A stretch of 64,000 nucleotides of DNA from Zelopaecilomyces penicillatus (GCA_005765155.1 VCCP01000005.1:3472001-3536000); one strand, 5' to 3'. Positions 45,904 to 57,778 are shown, counted from the stretch's first letter. Notes: a model not told the origin generated them from the letters alone. Numbers and translations are program-made.

Positions 45904-47850
45904 CTAGGGAGTGGCTACCGCACGTTTTGTAATAATGGTGGTGACTGGCCCAGTGACTCCGATACAGTAGTAATAATCGGGCCATAGATTCTGGCAGCTA
46001 GTGCCAACAGCTGGGTTCCATTTAAGAAAGTTGCTAGATGAAATTGCGTTAGCTTTGATGATATAGTATGTGATTCAGCGCCATATTTGGATGAGACAGA
46101 GCGAGGATATTTGCTATGAAGAAGGCTTGGAGACTTACTCTAATGAGATGCCAGCAGTATCGGCCATGCTGTAGCACAAGTCCCCGGGATGCATGAGGTA
46201 GAATCCCTTACAGTCCGATGCCATGCCCTCGCGAACGGGACTCGGGGTACTAGCCGGAGTTGTTGATGTCGACGATGGCCCTGAGGTCGTTGTGGTTACG
46301 GTTGTGGTTGGCATGCTTTTGGTGGCGACGCAGACATAAAAGTTTGGTTTCAAGTTCTCGCAGTTGGGGCCAAGAGCCTTGTTCCAAACCAGCAGGTTAT
46401 TGCGGGAGATACCATTTGACTGGGCTATAGAGATACATGTGTCTGTCTCAGAAACAAGCCAATACTCTGTACAATCCTCGGCGATATCGGTTTGTGTAGG
46501 CAAGCCCTGGCCAGGAGTGGTTGGGATTGGTGCACCTCTCGTTCTGGTCGTTGGCGTGCTGGGTTTCCCAACGCAGTACCATTGGCCTATCTTAATACCT
46601 GTACAGTCATTATACACTGACGGGTTCCAAGCCTTGAAGTCGTTGGACGAGAAAGCGCCAAACATGGCAGCAATGTCGTCGCAATCATCGTCTATTGTGG
46701 TGAAGTACCATGAGCTGCAATCGGCAGGACTTCCTTCAGGCACGGACTTTGGCCTTGTCGTCACATGTGGAGGCATGGGGACCTTGTCAATGGCATATGA
46801 ACCCACGCAGTACCAGTTGCCAGTCCAGAGGCCATCGCCCTTCTTGTCCAGGACAGGGTTCCAGGCAAAGAACTGCTCCTCAGTGATGTACTGATAGATG
46901 GCAAGGACTTGTTTGCAAGTCTGTCCGCTTTCGACCTGGTGGAATGCCTTGCAGTCCTTGGGCATGGGGCCTTGAGAGGGCACCGGCGAAAAGCTAGAGT
47001 TGACAGTCGTGTAGATAGGTGGGATGAAAGCCGTGGGTGGAGGGGGACGTGTGAATGCTGGCGGCGCAATTGTCCACTCAAGATCTAGTTCTCCCGTTTG
47101 TGAGCGAGCATTAACGCAGACCCAATAGTCGACCAGTAGGCCGGAGCAGTCTGCCTCAAGCACAGGATTCCATTGCTGTCTGTGGAGATGTTAGAAAGCT
47201 AGGTAGTTACTTTTGACGGATACGGGATGAAGGGAGTTTAGGGTATTTTTGGTGGCTTACAGCTTCTCGAGGGTCAGGTGGGTTTCATATCTGTTGACAA
47301 TTGTCTGGCATGTATCGCCAGCGCCGACATAGTGCCAGCGATTGCAGAGAGGGGGCTGACCAGCCTGTGTTTGTTTTGGCGGCCAAACAGTTTCAATGGG
47401 GGCGCGCGTGATGTTCCAGGTGGCGATGGGCACGCGGATTGAATACGGTTTGGTGTTGCTGATGGTGGTCCTGGTTTTGGATGATGTGGTTGTGGTTGTG
47501 GTTGGGGTTGAGGTAGTGGTGGTAGTCGTTTTTGGGTTTGTCGTGGTCGTGGACCTAGTGGCGGTGGTTGGCACAGCCACTGCGCCAGTGCCTACGCAAT
47601 ATGCATATCCCGCCCAGAAATTGGTGATGCAGTCGCTGGAGACGGCCGGGTTCAGCTCCAGAAACCTGGCTCGGGTGATTTTGTATTTTGCAGGCACGGT
47701 ATCGCAATTGTCTGCTGCTGACGCAACAAGATGCCAGGCATTGCAACTTTTGGGCTGGCCGTCGTGAACCGGTCCGGGAGGGGTTTTGTGTTGGGCAAGG
47801 ACGACAGGTGCAATGTGTGCTGCCAGCAGGAGGAGTGACGGCAACAACAT
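45904..47850 (-). CDS. Secreted protein with six LysM domains
   Basis: Three exons (47261-47850, 46139-47179, 45904-46033) give 586 aa. The last exon is short and would be missed by simple ORF calling; it completes the sixth LysM with LKWNPAVG and YYYCIGV. A clear signal peptide (MLLPSLLLLAAHIAPVVLA) is followed by LysM modules at about residues 33-85, 168-219, 272-325, 350-403, 433-482 and 520-573. Each has the fungal Cys pattern and a W-N-P or close variant. A Thr-rich linker (about 90-130) and Pro/Thr linkers separate them, as expected for a glycosylated extracellular protein. LysM binds chitin or related glycans; secreted fungal LysM proteins shield hyphae or mask chitin from host immunity. 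There is no membrane anchor. The neighbours are further secreted-protein genes. Confidence 0.9.
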
Positions 47851-49563
47851 GGCTGAGGCGAATATATCACACGTGGGTAGTCAGTCAATTCATCCAAGAT
47901 TGAAAAAAAGAATTCAGAGTCACTGATCGTAATATGCCGATTTCCGCAAGGAGACGTTTGACAATACAATAAAAGCACCGAACAGAGAGACGAAACTTTT
48001 GCGGGAGGTTGATCAGCAGCAAAGCAGCGCAGCCAAAGGTCTCGATCGCTACACGCACTCACATAGGTAGCTCGTGGACGGAACCCAAAGGAACATGCTG
48101 ATGGGCCCAAAGCACCCTATTGAGGCTAAAGTTTCCATTACTAGATCATCACCGTATATCCAGACAAGTATAGACTCGGATTTGATCGCTTCCCTTCCAT
48201 TCTGCGAGAATGGGGATTCCCGACAAAAGTGGCATGTCTTGGCACGTCAAAGTACCGGTACGTAGGGTACCTCTTGTCGATCCCCTGGAAGCTTATGGCG
48301 TTACAGGGGGGCCCGGTGCAATTACAGGGACAAGGGTTGGGGGGATTGTGGGCACTCCAGTCGGTTACCAGTTGGACAATGTGTGTTGTTTCGCACTGCC
48401 TCTTTGGGACATGTCCTTACCCTGGCAACCTATCAAATGTAGGTACCTGCGCGTTGTGGGCTAGCAGGTGTGAGCACCAGGCTCAAGCTTCTGACAGATG
48501 CCTACCCATTGTCACAACTACTATCTATACTAATTGGCAGCAATGATGAGAACAGTCTGCATGTAAATCAGATTTTTTTTTATTTTTTTTTTAAAAAAAA
48601 AACAAAAAAAAAAACAAGAGTGACAGGAGTACTCAGAGGAAAGAATCAGGTTATCTACCTTATCAAGGATCCAAGGATGGAGTTCTAAAGTGGACAGGGA
48701 AGGCAAACATGGACAAAAGAGGAAAAAATTTCATCAATTCTAGGCACCGATAAGAGGGGATCAGATACTGAAATAAACTACCAGGAATCCAGCATCACCC
48801 TGTCGTAGCCATGACAAGACAATGTGGCAGACCACATAATGGTGCCCCTTGCATCATCCCCAGTCTTCACATTTGACCGAGGAATCGGCAAACCCACGTA
48901 CTGCTAATCAATCTATTTCGAATGGTACGACTCATTTATTTCTATTCTGCCCTTTTTATGTCTTTCCCGGGACAAGCGGGAGGACATTTACTAGCATGAG
49001 TCAGTTTTGCCAGGTCTATTCTACACCTACCTTTCCTTCAGTAGTTGTAAAGTCTCCAGGTGGAGTCAGCAAGTAATTAATTACACCTGTCAATGGGGAT
49101 TCCCAAACAGACACAAGGAGGGGTGGAAACTTAATTCGCGGCAAGAAGTTTTTTTTTTTTTGTTGTTGCTCCTCCGCCGCACATGGGGCTTATCCATCTG
49201 CGGGTCTAAACTAATTTACATACTATTTCGAGCATGTGTCGCCGAGAATACCGGCTTCCCTGTTATTTGCAATGGACTTGAATTGCCGCAATGATTGTGA
49301 GTCGAAATCTATCCAGAGTATCCTCTTAGAGCCAAGTGGGTACAGGTGTGTGATACCCAAGGGCAGGATGGCAAAGTTGGCTTGGTTGCATCGTTGCCTA
49401 TGTAGCTTAGCAGTTACATTGACACATTCGTCCCACCCTGGCCCGTCCTTCTATATTCTCTATTCCAGGACAACCAGACAGGACTGCTTTGCCTGCCCCT
49501 CGGCAAAAACTGTTCAGGAACAGGCTTCCCAGAAGAAGAAAAAAACGCAAACTACACATCATC
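47851..49563. other. Divergent intergenic region between LysM and metalloprotease genes
   Basis: About 1.7 kb. It contains a T-rich/A-rich imperfect palindrome (48573-48614) and a poly-T run near 49149. The short ORFs have no family signal; one plus-strand frame from 49489 only extends the protease upstream of its signal peptide. Confidence 0.45.
48573..48614. repeat. T-run/A-run imperfect palindrome
   Basis: T9-A-T10 is followed at once by A10-C-A11, giving two nearly complementary arms of about 20 nt that can form a long A-T hairpin. It lies in the divergent promoter space. It could be a replication-slippage site or a strain-variable element. Confidence 0.8.
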
Positions 49564-50676
49564 ATGCTTCTCTCTGCGATCCTTCTGTACGTCGGCCTTT
49601 TGGCTGGCGTCGCCAGCGCTGGAAGTCGCCTTTGGGAAGCCAAACTGGCCAGTGAGTTTGAAGGGCCTGGGAACAACCTGACAAGGCGTGCCATTGCGTT
49701 CCGTCCGGCAGAAGGGTCTGGAGGCATGCGCCGATGGCCAGACAAGACCATAAAGTACTGCTTCGAGGACGACAATGCCAGCACCCGGCTCAAAGGCATG
49801 TTTCTTGCCGGCCAGGAGCGGTGGTCGTTGCTCGCCGAGCACGGCTTCCAATACAGGGAAGTCTCGCGTTCTGAATGCAGATCTAATCGCATCAACGTGC
49901 TTCTCATCAAGTACAACGACAAGGGACATTTAGGTAGCACGATTGGCGTCCCTGCCATTGATGCAGACTACAACCGCCGATTTCCAGATCGCGCCATTCT
50001 GGGACCAACAATGCATCTCAGCGACGTGGAAAGCGTGGGCTTCCGTGATCTGCCTGCGAACGCAGCCCATGAGATCGGACACGCATGGGGTCTCCTTCAC
50101 GAGCATCAAAACCCCAACTTCTGGAAGACAAGTCCTGAGCATCTGTATAGCCCGGAAACATTCTGGCCCATCATGTATGGCAACACCTTCCACACCAACA
50201 GGTTCAACTGCGAGAACCTCAGGGACTACGAGACCAAGATGGCCGAGGTTCTGGCGGACCCCAACAAGGGCTTCAACGACGAGGACCAGCTCTGCTCAAG
50301 CCAAAAGATTGCGGCCAAGTATCGCTTCTCTGCTTCCGAGTGGCTGCCGCTGCCCATGGGCACTCCCTTTGATGCAGACCGCGAGGTTGACCTGACTTCC
50401 ATTATGCTCTATCCCAGCGGCGCGGGCGGCAAGGGAACCGCAGACTCTGAGACGGACGACCGGCTGCCCGTATTGACGCTGGCTGGGGGCGAATACATCC
50501 CCCATAATTTGGCGCCCAGTGGGATGGACTTGGCTCGCCTGCTGCTGCTCTATGGGAGTGAAACAAGAGGCCAAAGTGAGCTTCATGGCACCAAAGGTGG
50601 CAAGAAGAGTAATCTATTCTCCAGAATTCGCAAGAAGATTGGTCGAGGTGGCGACACCAAAAACGGTGTTTGTTAA
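49564..50676 (+). CDS. Secreted astacin-like zinc metalloprotease
   Basis: An intronless gene of 370 codons from the ATG at 49564, chosen because it opens a signal peptide (MLLSAILLYVGLLAGVASAG). An earlier in-frame ATG at 49489 would bury it behind a basic stretch. The zinc site is HEIGHAWGLLHEH (about residues 179-191), the HExxHxxGxxHE form of astacin-type metzincins. The Met-turn may be the SIMLY segment downstream. A short region after the signal peptide could be a propeptide. The protein ends in a Lys/Arg-rich tail and a terminal Cys. It is likely an extracellular protease acting on host or environmental proteins. It sits between a LysM and a chitinase gene. The assignment to astacin (M12A) rests on the motif. 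Confidence 0.85.
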   Translation: MLLSAILLYVGLLAGVASAGSRLWEAKLASEFEGPGNNLTRRAIAFRPAEGSGGMRRWPDKTIKYCFEDDNASTRLKGMFLAGQERWSLLAEHGFQYREVSRSECRSNRINVLLIKYNDKGHLGSTIGVPAIDADYNRRFPDRAILGPTMHLSDVESVGFRDLPANAAHEIGHAWGLLHEHQNPNFWKTSPEHLYSPETFWPIMYGNTFHTNRFNCENLRDYETKMAEVLADPNKGFNDEDQLCSSQKIAAKYRFSASEWLPLPMGTPFDADREVDLTSIMLYPSGAGGKGTADSETDDRLPVLTLAGGEYIPHNLAPSGMDLARLLLLYGSETRGQSELHGTKGGKKSNLFSRIRKKIGRGGDTKNGVC

Positions 50677-51072
50677 CGATGCACATGTGTGTTGAGTGTT
50701 AGAATGACATTGTCAAAATTGGAGGATGAATATTCTACAGGCTTTCCCATTTTGTGTGACTGCTATAGATAGACGTTTGTTGTAGTTAGGTATTTATTAA
50801 TGAACATTTCAACTTTCCCAACGCATTGCTGAACGAGAAATTCGCTGCTGTTCAAAATATGTCGACACCGACCATCCGTCATGTCCACACCCCGAATCAG
50901 CCCCGCGATCTGTGGCCTATACAATTACGTATATTCATTAGAGAGATCAATTCATATTTTTTTTGTCAACTTTATAAAAAAAAGTAGAATATTTAATAAC
51001 AGAGTGTTTGTGCATTAGACGTTTGAGTTCTAGATAACCCCTGAGGCCCATCATCCATCCACCTTCGCTATC
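50677..51072. other. 3' region between protease and chitinase genes
   Basis: About 400 bp of A/T-rich convergent 3' sequence. No gene is seen. Confidence 0.45.
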
Positions 51073-53174
51073 TTACGCGGGAGTTGTGCCTCTCTGCTCA
51101 CCAGTTCCAAAGCAATCCAGCATCAGTGGTGTTTCAATCACCGTGTCCTTTGCCCTGTCAACGTTATCGCCCAAAGCTTTTATCATCGTCCCGTCGTCTA
51201 GGTCAATGGCCCAGACCATCGTCCTGCGTTTTTATAATACGTTAGCTTTTTTCTAAAAAAAAAAAAAAAAAAATTCAATCTCACGAAAGTTCAAAAAGAG
51301 AAAGAAGAAGACAGTGATCCAACAAACATACCCTCCGAGACACCGCTGGTTAGCATAGTCAATCTTCATCTTCAGTGTTTCTGTATCATCCCATGATACC
51401 CACTGATTTGAGTTCCATGTGGCAATCTTGACGGCGGCAGTCTTATCAAAGGTGACCTTTGCGCCATCCTTGATGATCTTGTTGATTTCGGCGGCGGAAA
51501 GAACACCAGGTGTGCCCGTACACAGGCCACCCTTGGCGCCATCTGTAAACTCACATCCAACTGTCATACATGAAGGATCCTTCATAGTAAAGCCTGAGAG
51601 TAATGTTAACGCGTTTGTTTGGAAAACCCAAGGGGTTTATTTGTGGGGAGCATACTGCGTCCGTAAAAGCCAAGGCCGAGAACAACCCGTCCGGGGTTGA
51701 TGTTGTTTCGCCAGAGAAGCTCAAGACCCAATTGAATCTCAGTCATATTTGTATGGGCGAATGCGTAGGGGCCGAGGTGCTTGATGCCCGAGTCCCATAC
51801 GCCGTCTAATTTTCGTTAGTAAAGAGTTCTGGACCGAAAATAACTGTTCAAATAAAGAGATACGTACGAATATCGTAAGTCATCACATTAAACCAGTCAA
51901 GATGTGGCTCCAAGCCGACAATATCAAAACCCTTGAGGTACCAATAAGATGCGGGCTGTGCACGCCTAAATCAGCCTGGTAGATCAAGTGGCCCAGAGCC
52001 ATTGTAAACGGGCTGGTTACATACCAATGTGAGAGTCAATCCATATTTCCTGCCGCTGGAATTCAGGCGCTTTCGCAGCCGAGCAAGCATGCGGACAAAG
52101 CTGGTATAATCTTCTGGAATGCCTCCACGATCTTCAGCCACGGGACTGTGTGCATGTTGAGTTAGCTTAAAGGCATATTACAGACTGGTGGGGGCATTTA
52201 AGTTGGCAGAACCTACTATTCCCAATCCAGATCAACACCGTCAAAGTCATGTCGCTTCATAAAAGAGATGAGCGAGTCAAAAAAGGCATCTTGTTTCTCT
52301 TCCGACCTGGCCACATCAGAGAAAACGGTTCTATATGGGCCAGGATCGTTCATAGCCCAGCCTCCAATGGCAATCCAGACTTCGAGATTGCGCTGCTTCT
52401 TTTTTAACGCCGTGACCCGACTGTACCTTGAAGCCGTTCCCTCATCCATGTCGTCGATGCGATAGGTCTGGGGGTTGATGAGAGCAAAGGCAAAATTGAT
52501 GTGGCTGTAAACTCCGAGGGGAATATCTTCTGGTTCCATGTTGCCACAGGGCCTCTGGTAGTTCCAACCTTCGTAATATCCGATTGTTCGAGCATCCGAT
52601 GTACGCTGGCTCAAGTTGCACTGGGGTGAAGAAACCGTCTCACCGCGACAGAAGTCGGGGGTGGTACCGCAGAAACCAAATCCACTGCAACAAACATTGA
52701 GCGGGCATGTCGTAGCATTGGACCATTTCTCTCCCCAACCCGGGTCACACTCGCTCTTGTAGCTACAAGTTGAGGTGCAACCTGTGCCGCAGAAGTCTGG
52801 CCCAAGACCACAGACGCCATTGCCAGTCGCGTCTCTAAATAGTGAGTCAGAATTAGCTCTTATAAAACCCTCAAAAATGTTTGAACATGTTCCATCTAGA
52901 TTAGTAGTTTCTCCTGCTATTGGTGTACTTACAAAGGACCGCAACAACCAATTTTGCAAGGCCGCCGGGCTGAACATGTGTAGTCATTCTCAGCGCTCTC
53001 ATCGGCCGCTGCCTGTACCACCTTGAGCTCTGATTCTGGTGTTTCCGCGGCCTTTCTCATTAGAAGACTTGCTTCTGCCTGGCCACCAAACGTGTTGACG
53101 TCGAGGGCGAAAGCAATGGGGAAGAGTGCTAGACCCATGTAGAGCCATTGGTATTGCCAACCCATTGAGGTCAT
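51073..53174 (-). CDS. GH18 chitinase with CBM18-like modules, frameshifted in one exon
   Basis: Seven exons (52933-53174, 52217-52834, 52025-52145, 51868-51955, 51656-51806, 51332-51593, 51073-51223) would give about 543 aa. A signal peptide (WLYMGLALFPIAFA) leads into two Cys-rich CBM18-like modules (GVCGLGPDFCGTGC and CCSGFGFCGTTPDFC). The GH18 domain follows, starting RTIGYYEGWNYQRPC, with the catalytic DGVDLDWEY near residues 279-287, then MTYDIHG and GFYGRSFTMKDPSC. Exon 51656-51806 is 151 nt, one too many. After the D-S-G-I-K codons the frame slips by an extra C (51776-51777 on the plus strand) and meets a TGA at 51739-51741. All other junctions and motifs are intact, so it is a recent lesion, strain polymorphism or sequencing error. 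The architecture resembles subgroup C chitinases, which are often next to LysM genes, though this one is shorter. Confidence 0.85.
51255..51273. repeat. Poly-A run inside the last chitinase intron
   Basis: About 19 A on the plus strand (poly-T on the coding strand) within intron 51224-51331. On the coding strand it may act as a polypyrimidine tract before the acceptor. It is a slippage-prone site. Confidence 0.7.
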
Positions 53175-54443
53175 CTTGGACAAAACCTTGATATTACTTC
53201 CAGACCGTGGTCAAGCCAAATCAGTCACCTCAACACCCAAGCCAAAGTGTTCTGGAGCCGAAGGAATGTAAGAACAAGACCGTGAAGTCCAGATGATAAC
53301 AGATAGAGGGGCTTTGATTTGACTTGGCATGTCGGTCCGTATCGTCTTTGGAAAGGTTTTTTTTTTTTTTGGTGCTGTTCGTCTTCCCTGGTTTCCTCCA
53401 AGGCTGCTCCATCCTTGCCAAGCTGCCACATCTCTTTGAGCCTAATCAGTCAGAGACGATATAAGGATGTATCTTAGTAGAGAAGTTTTCAAGCATTGCT
53501 TGTAGCCCTACGGGAAGGGCTTCATGCAGAGTGGGGGGTGATTTGTTGCAAATTTGAGAGAACGGAAGAAGTCTAGAAGCTTGAACGTAGGATCCGGAGA
53601 GAAATGCCTTGACTCAGGCGCCAACCGAATACTTGATTGCAACGTCCCCCTGCAAGCTCCATTTAGCAGCTGCCAGTGGCGTTTCTGCAGGGGCCGCAAA
53701 GCCTAAATCAGCTTATTTAGAGGTCCACAGGTTAAAGCTAGTGGACTTTGACAGCTGACAGCAGCAATTGTGGGGGGGGGTGCGGATAATACTGCCCGAT
53801 TCAAGGATCCTCCAAATTGAAGAAAATACTGATACCACACATCACTGCTTTTCTAGGAGGCAAGTTACGAGATACCTTGCCCGTCATGAATCGCTATAAC
53901 CCACTTCATACTATACTTGCTACCTGTTGATAGCAAGTAATACAACGACAGCTACCTATCTTTAGCTTTTGTCCGACAGCAGGGGGTCTACTGGGCGAAG
54001 TATCGGTACTTTCAGTCTTCACAAGGGTCTAATTGTCTAACCGACCTCTCCATACAGAGTACCGTAACTCGCCGACTGCAACATGCCATTTTCTGAGTCC
54101 CTTCATGGACAACCTAGCAAAGTTAGTCAAGTCGCTACAAAATGGACACCGAGCGATTCATACGGATGCCTCTGTTACGGGGGCAAGACGCGATCAAACC
54201 CACAAGCAAGCGCCGAGTTGAAGACTCCTCTATTCCATGCTCCTGTAATATCTCCGGCATTGCATATTGCTATCGACTAGACCGTTCCGCATCAGCAATG
54301 TGTGTGTAGACGGTTGGTGGCCTTTCGCCAGACAGTTTGTCTCTTTATGGTTCCGCTGGACTTTTTGTGTCTGTTTTTCTTATCCTGTTCTCGCATCTAG
54401 ATTTCTCCCAAGCGGCATAGAGCCACGCTCCAAGGCCAACAGT
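53175..54443. other. Divergent intergenic region between chitinase and SGNH hydrolase genes
   Basis: About 1.27 kb holding two promoters, a poly-T run near 53359 and an eight-G run near 53774. The small ORFs are not supported. Confidence 0.45.
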
Positions 54444-56556
54444 ATGACCATGCCGTCGTTAACTCTTGTTGGCTTACTGGGGCTCTTCGTTCTGTTCGGC
54501 CTCACTAATGGCCATGTTCCACGCCCAAGACATTCACATCTTCATTCAAGAACACACAGCGCGCCACCTCTTGTCAAGAGAGCTGGAAACCCGGCCGACT
54601 TTACATGGGTAAAGCGTTGGGCTGTCATTGGCGATAGTTACACGGCCGGGATCGGATCCGGAGCGCCACTCGGTCGCGGTTGGGACGAGGAGCTTCAAAT
54701 TACACTTCCTAATGGCATGGTCAGCGGTCATGGAGACTGGTACTGCTCTCGCTACGATATGTCGTATCCTATGATCGTTGACCGCATGTTTGGATCTCAT
54801 GTGGAGGACTTTCAGTTTCTCGCCTGCAGCGGTGACCGTACTGGTCAGATATTTCAGCAAGCTCAGCATCTCAAAGGAAATCTTGATCTTTTACTCATGA
54901 CAGCAGGTGGAAATGATTTGTGTCTTGTAGGTGAATCTAAAAGGGAACTTTAGACCCTGTTAGTCTTACTGGCTTGCTAATTGTTCACTTTTAACGCAGG
55001 CCAACATGATCAAAAGCTGCATACTCATGCCCTATTTCTCCACCAAGGCGTGCGATACGGTTATCGCAAAGGCCAAGGGAAATATCGATATTATTCTTAA
55101 AGACAACGTCAAGCAAATATTGCATGAAGTTAATGACAAGATGAATAAGGATGCTGTTGTCGTCTTGAATGGCTATGCGCAGTTCTTCAACACGGCAAAT
55201 AACGACTGTGTGAACCAGGCATGGGATGCTTTCTGGTTTATTCCCGGCCGCAGAATTGCCACAGAAAAGCTTACAACAAAACGCCGTGAACAGTTCAACG
55301 ACCTTGTCTTGGGAATTAATCGAGTTCTACGAGAAGCGACAAATGAGATTGCTGCGGACGACAAGATCCGGTACAAGATTGGCTTTTCAGACTGGGACCC
55401 GTGGGTGCATGAGGGTGTAGATGGTCAGATGTGTTCTCCATCTAGTAACGGAGACTATCCTGACCTTAAACAGCCGGAAATGCAGTTTATCAAACCTGAT
55501 ACTCATCCCTGGTTTAATTGGCGGCAGAGCATCCATGACGAGCTCCGGAAGCGAGAGCTTACCGAGCACGAAGTACGAGTTGTAGAGCACCTGGAGGCTA
55601 CCATTGAGGCAAGAAGGGAACTAGAAGACAAACGGATTTTCGACTCTCTTCTGTTCAAATCCCCTAACCCGGGTGCTGAGATCCTTCACCAACTCGATGC
55701 TCGCGCTCCGGCGCCACCGGGTTGCCCAGGGGATGACAGCAAGGATTTTACGTTCGGCCTGGGTCTGCCCGACTCTGTTGGCCGAAACTTCCATCCCAAT
55801 GAAAATGGACATGTTACCATAGCATCGTTTGCAATGGCCGAGGCCATGGATCTGCGATCCCTCAGCGTCGACGCCGAGTCTCCGGCCTGTGAGCTCACTG
55901 ATGAGTTTACGTGCTGGTCAAACAAGGGTTTCAAGGCCTATGCAAGTGCCAGCCGCCTTGATGCTCATTATGAACAATTCTGCAACAGTGTCGTGCAACC
56001 GCAGCATACAAAAGGCTGGCGCTTTGAAAAGACCTATGATGCTCAAACGCCAGACGAACACTGGTTCGTGGTTGAACTTAGTGGAAACGCGGCTGACTTC
56101 AACAAAGATGAGTGCTATGAGTCCATGAGAAATCTGATTCACAACTGTGACACGAAAAGCAAGATGAACTGGAAGCATGGTGGGAAATATGTCCGTGGAG
56201 AAACGACCTATGAGGTGAATGTTAGAAAAGCCAATCGCCCTTGGCCACCACCAGAGTCACCCGTTGGGCGGTGTGCAGGTTGGTACAAGGTGTTGTTCAG
56301 TTCATACGAGATCGAGGGGGGTGGTTTCTCTACTTGGGACTGGGGTCAAAAGACGATGTTACCCAACATGAATGGCTGCTATGGTCGCGGTACGACTAAG
56401 TGGAAGTTCCATTATTACGACAAGCCGACGCGCGAGGGTTATGAGTGGAAAGCGACCTTTCGCACACCTATCTGGGTCAGAGCAAGATGTTTCAAAAATA
56501 ACAAGGTTGTCCGAGGAGCTGGAGGTTGGACAAATGGTTGCTCGGGCAATGATTAA
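54444..56556 (+). CDS. Secreted SGNH/GDSL hydrolase with a Cys-rich C-terminal domain
   Basis: Two exons, 54444-54926 and 55000-56556, give 679 aa. The start ATG at 54444 opens a signal peptide (SLTLVGLLGLFVLFGLTNGH); the frame is open further upstream but without this signal. The SGNH blocks are IGDSYTAGIGSG (block I, catalytic Ser near 68), TAGGNDL (block III) and FHPNENGH (block V, catalytic His near 425). A long insert lies between blocks III and V. The last 220 residues form a separate Cys/Trp-rich domain (starting ACELTDEFTCWSNKGFKAYA, with MNWKHGGKYVRG and CAGWYKVLFSSYEIEGGG) that I cannot assign. It is probably an esterase, lipase or acyl-glycan hydrolase acting outside the cell. It closes the block of secreted-protein genes. 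Confidence 0.85.
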
Positions 56557-57778
56557 TGATGTGTATAGTATCAGAGAGGTAATGTAGAAGTTTTGCATTT
56601 AGATGCGCCCAATTGAGAGGAAGTATTTTGTTGCTTTGTGGGAGTAACAATGAAGACAGGATTTCACGTTGCGCCTCAGTAGTATATTTTGGAACAGCGA
56701 ATGCCTAGCGTCGATGCTAGTTTTTATACCTTGAACCTCGGTCTTTTTTCATCGTTACAACTACCCCAGTTCTTATCAACTCGATTATATGATCCTAGCT
56801 TCAAGAATACGTACTAGATATTACCTTGTAACTACCGGAGTTGGCCATGGAATACCATGCAAAATCCTCCCTCGGTGGTTTTTCGGGGCCCCTGGATTTT
56901 TCTGTGGAGGGCACATGCAAAAACCCACCGTGTCTATTGAACGATGGCAGACAATAACGTTTAGTGTGATGCACAATTTGGGCACACACAATCTCAGACA
57001 TGCATGATCTCCAGCTCATTTTCCACAGCTTCGTAGGCTATAGAAGGCGGGGAAGCGGGTTCACGCGAGCGTTTGCTTTATATCCGCTGGTCATTCATGC
57101 GAGGGAGGCTATTATTACATATTCCACTTTCGCCGATTGAAAAGAGAATCTTATCTATACGGAAATGATTGTTAATTCCAGTTCCACAGCCTCAGCACAG
57201 TGGATTATGTGGTGGGGCTTGACGTGTTTGCTAGCTACCGCGTCTCCACAGATGCCCGATGCGTATATGTATGTGGTGTCTTATAGTAGGATTCTGTGAG
57301 CAGCTGATAATTAAATGGAGCCCTGGTCAGGCTGGCCGTATAGGCAGCCTATCGTAATCCTCGATCAAGCGCCTGGACATATCATGGGAAAGTATAAGTA
57401 AAACAGAATGCTACAGAGTGTACCCTGCAAGACGCATGCTGTCGTGATTTAGGTTCAGGATGACCACGATGTATATGGTGCTTGGAATGAATGAACCCTC
57501 CAAGCAATCCTTGGTTTACCAATTGGGTCGTCTGTCTGACTATCCAGGGCGGACAATAGGTGACAACATGTGAATTACGACGTTGTGTTGCTCATAAACT
57601 ACCATTTTGGCACGCTTCGATGGTAAGCTCCGGCAGGGCTTGTCGGTCCGTGTCTTAAGTTGTGGTTCTCTTCATAATTCAGACCCTGAGTTTCGATTGA
57701 AGCTTGCCGAAACCCCACGAGAAGAATCTAAAGCTTGTGAAGTTGATTCGCTACGATCATGAAACGTCTAGCCACCAA

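Noticed and set aside
45904..56556. A classical secondary-metabolite biosynthetic cluster around the Zn2Cys6 regulator and the reductase-like gene
   Set aside because: No polyketide synthase, peptide synthetase, terpene cyclase or P450 is present in the window.
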